Of a stretch of DNA of 64,000 nucleotides, positions 63,153 to 64,000 are shown piece by piece. This DNA comes from Flavobacteriales bacterium. Lineage in GTDB: Bacteria; Bacteroidota; Bacteroidia; Flavobacteriales_F; PHOS-HE28. How positions within the stretch are numbered: position 1 is the first letter of the stretch; each line of letters starts with the position of its first letter. The stretch lies in assembly GCA_016704485.1 (NCBI GenBank), contig JADJAA010000002.1, forward strand, positions 434,001 through 498,000, given 5' to 3'. The notes below the pieces were generated by a model that saw only the letters and a program-made list of their open reading frames with translations, did not search any database and had not been told where the DNA came from. The translations under genes were made by a program, and so were the position numbers.

Positions 63153-63929
63153 CTAGATCCGCTCCAACGTTGCCGGCGGCATCCAGCCTACCGTCCCGTT
63201 CGGTAACGAAACTTCGAACCAACTGTTCGTCTCCTGAAGAATATCGACCTTGGTTCCTTTATGCAGTACGAAAAGTACCGTTGATCCTTCTCTAGGTTCG
63301 CTGCGGACATCGACTTTTGGAGTTAGAATTATTGCCTGGGAATTATCGTCGATCTCGAGATAACGATAAGATGCGAATGAGATAACTATGATGCTCGTGA
63401 TCACTGCCACTGTACTAAGGGCAAATAGGAGCCTACGTAGCATCCGTTGTTTGAAGTAAAGTGCGCATGCCAGGCATACGAATATGGCAAGCACGGACCA
63501 CAACGCATAACGTGCCCATTGATCCGGATCACCGCCAGCGCGGAATCGGCTCCATGCGGAACCAAGCGAAAACGCTTCGGGTGCATTTACGCGGTCAACG
63601 ATCTGTTCACGTGCCAACCTCAAATTGGAGAGCACATCTTCATCCCCAGGTGCTAACCGTAGTGCTCTTTCAAAGAACAATATGGCACGTGGAACATCTC
63701 CCAACTTGAAGTGGCAGTTACCAATGTTGTAAAGCAGTGTTGTTCCTGAATATTCAACATTCAGAGAGTCATAAATGGCAAGTGCTTCAGTGTAGTTTCC
63801 TTCGGCATAATTTTCCTCGGCAAGCTTCATCAACGTGTTCGCATGATCCTGACCTATGCCGTTTGCATTGGAAAATGGAATAAGACAAGCAATTGCCAAC
63901 AGGGATACGAAATGGAATAGGCGCATCAT
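63153..63929 (-). CDS. batE: BatE-like TPR/SH3 protein
   Basis: The 258-residue protein has a signal peptide (FVSLLAIACLIPFSNANG), two to three TPR units (LAEENYAEGNYTEALAIYDS, TLLYNIGNCHFKLGDVPRAI, LFFERALRLAPGDEDVLSNL), two membrane helices (residues ~145-195) and a C-terminal SH3 domain (KVDVRSEPREGSTVLFVLHK, WFEVSLPNGTVGWMP). This matches BatE of the Bacteroides aerotolerance operon, whose members with von Willebrand domains are thought to act in the envelope. The ATG at 63929 overlaps the stop of the previous gene, so they are coupled. Confidence 0.85.
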   Translation of the reverse strand: MMRLFHFVSLLAIACLIPFSNANGIGQDHANTLMKLAEENYAEGNYTEALAIYDSLNVEYSGTTLLYNIGNCHFKLGDVPRAILFFERALRLAPGDEDVLSNLRLAREQIVDRVNAPEAFSLGSAWSRFRAGGDPDQWARYALWSVLAIFVCLACALYFKQRMLRRLLFALSTVAVITSIIVISFASYRYLEIDDNSQAIILTPKVDVRSEPREGSTVLFVLHKGTKVDILQETNSWFEVSLPNGTVGWMPPATLERI

Positions 63930-64000
63930 TTCTTTTGATCTTGTTCGATCTTTCCGATCAATATAACAGCATCGCCGAACAACTCCTTGCGTGATCGATC
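63926..64000 (-). CDS. C-terminal end of the gene upstream of batE, probably batD
   Basis: A frame open from the window edge encodes the last 24 residues (FGDAVILIGKIEQDQKK at its end) and stops at 63926-63928, overlapping the batE start by ATGA. In Bacteroidota batD or batB/C usually precedes batE, so a Bat protein is likely, but the fragment alone does not identify it. Confidence 0.5.
   Translation of the reverse strand, partial: DRSRKELFGDAVILIGKIEQDQKK

Overview
The window looks like the chromosome of a Bacteroidota bacterium, most like Flavobacteriales. The signs are type IX secretion (T9SS) C-terminal sorting tails, a TamB-like protein, BatE, an ECF-sigma/FecR pair, STN and carboxypeptidase-regulatory-like outer-membrane proteins, lysine/alanine-rich histone-H1-like proteins, and repeated promoter boxes of the form TAnnTTTG. 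No species can be named from the sequence alone. Most of the window is ordinary, tightly packed core genome with 4-nt ATGA overlaps. Three stretches are accessory or odd.

Layout. 1-5.5 kb: 3' part of a tamB-like gene, then a T9SS-tail remnant and a beta-propeller-like secreted protein broken by one in-frame stop. 5.5-11.7 kb (minus): ribBA, two GT4 glycosyltransferases, an LptF/LptG permease overlapping the first of them, and a START-like protein with a long histone-like tail. 11.8-15.8 kb (plus): tRNA-Met, a small lipoprotein, rhomboid protease, HAD phosphatase and class IV aminotransferase (coupled by overlaps), then AlgH (minus) and pdxH. 15.9-21.5 kb (minus): H1-like protein, TrmH-type methyltransferase, HU, and the coupled recQ-mpg-fmt operon. 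21.5-24.6 kb: ilvE, a membrane DnaJ-domain protein and a secreted carboxypeptidase-regulatory-like protein.

24.6-45.3 kb is accessory DNA. It is bounded by two inverted copies of one 0.89-kb IS5-family element, the second inserted in an IS256-like transposase gene with a clean CTAG duplication. Between them lie an NAD(P)H:FMN reductase, an AT-rich cytosine-deaminase-like amidohydrolase with an MFS transporter, a frameshifted IS4-family element, and a run of stress genes: Usp remnant, FUSC, NTF2-like, DsbA-like, MscS, CopA-type ATPase, alcohol dehydrogenase, Dps, catalase and HPF. A decayed IS200-type transposase and a small orphan gene follow.

45.3-58.2 kb returns to core-like DNA: a SixA-type phosphatase with an unknown partner, clpB, an ECF sigma/FecR/surface-repeat signalling operon, a predicted outer-membrane barrel, a TonB-dependent receptor, an NlpC/P60 peptidase and a thiolase. 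58.3-59.5 kb holds tRNA-Ser, tRNA-Arg and tRNA-Pro. Directly downstream of tRNA-Arg are four tandem 142-bp units, each carrying the last 16 nt of the tRNA gene. The arrangement recalls the repeats after E. coli tyrT and is the most unusual non-coding structure here. The window ends with a large secreted beta-helix protein with paired dockerin-like repeats, then batE and the tail of the next gene.
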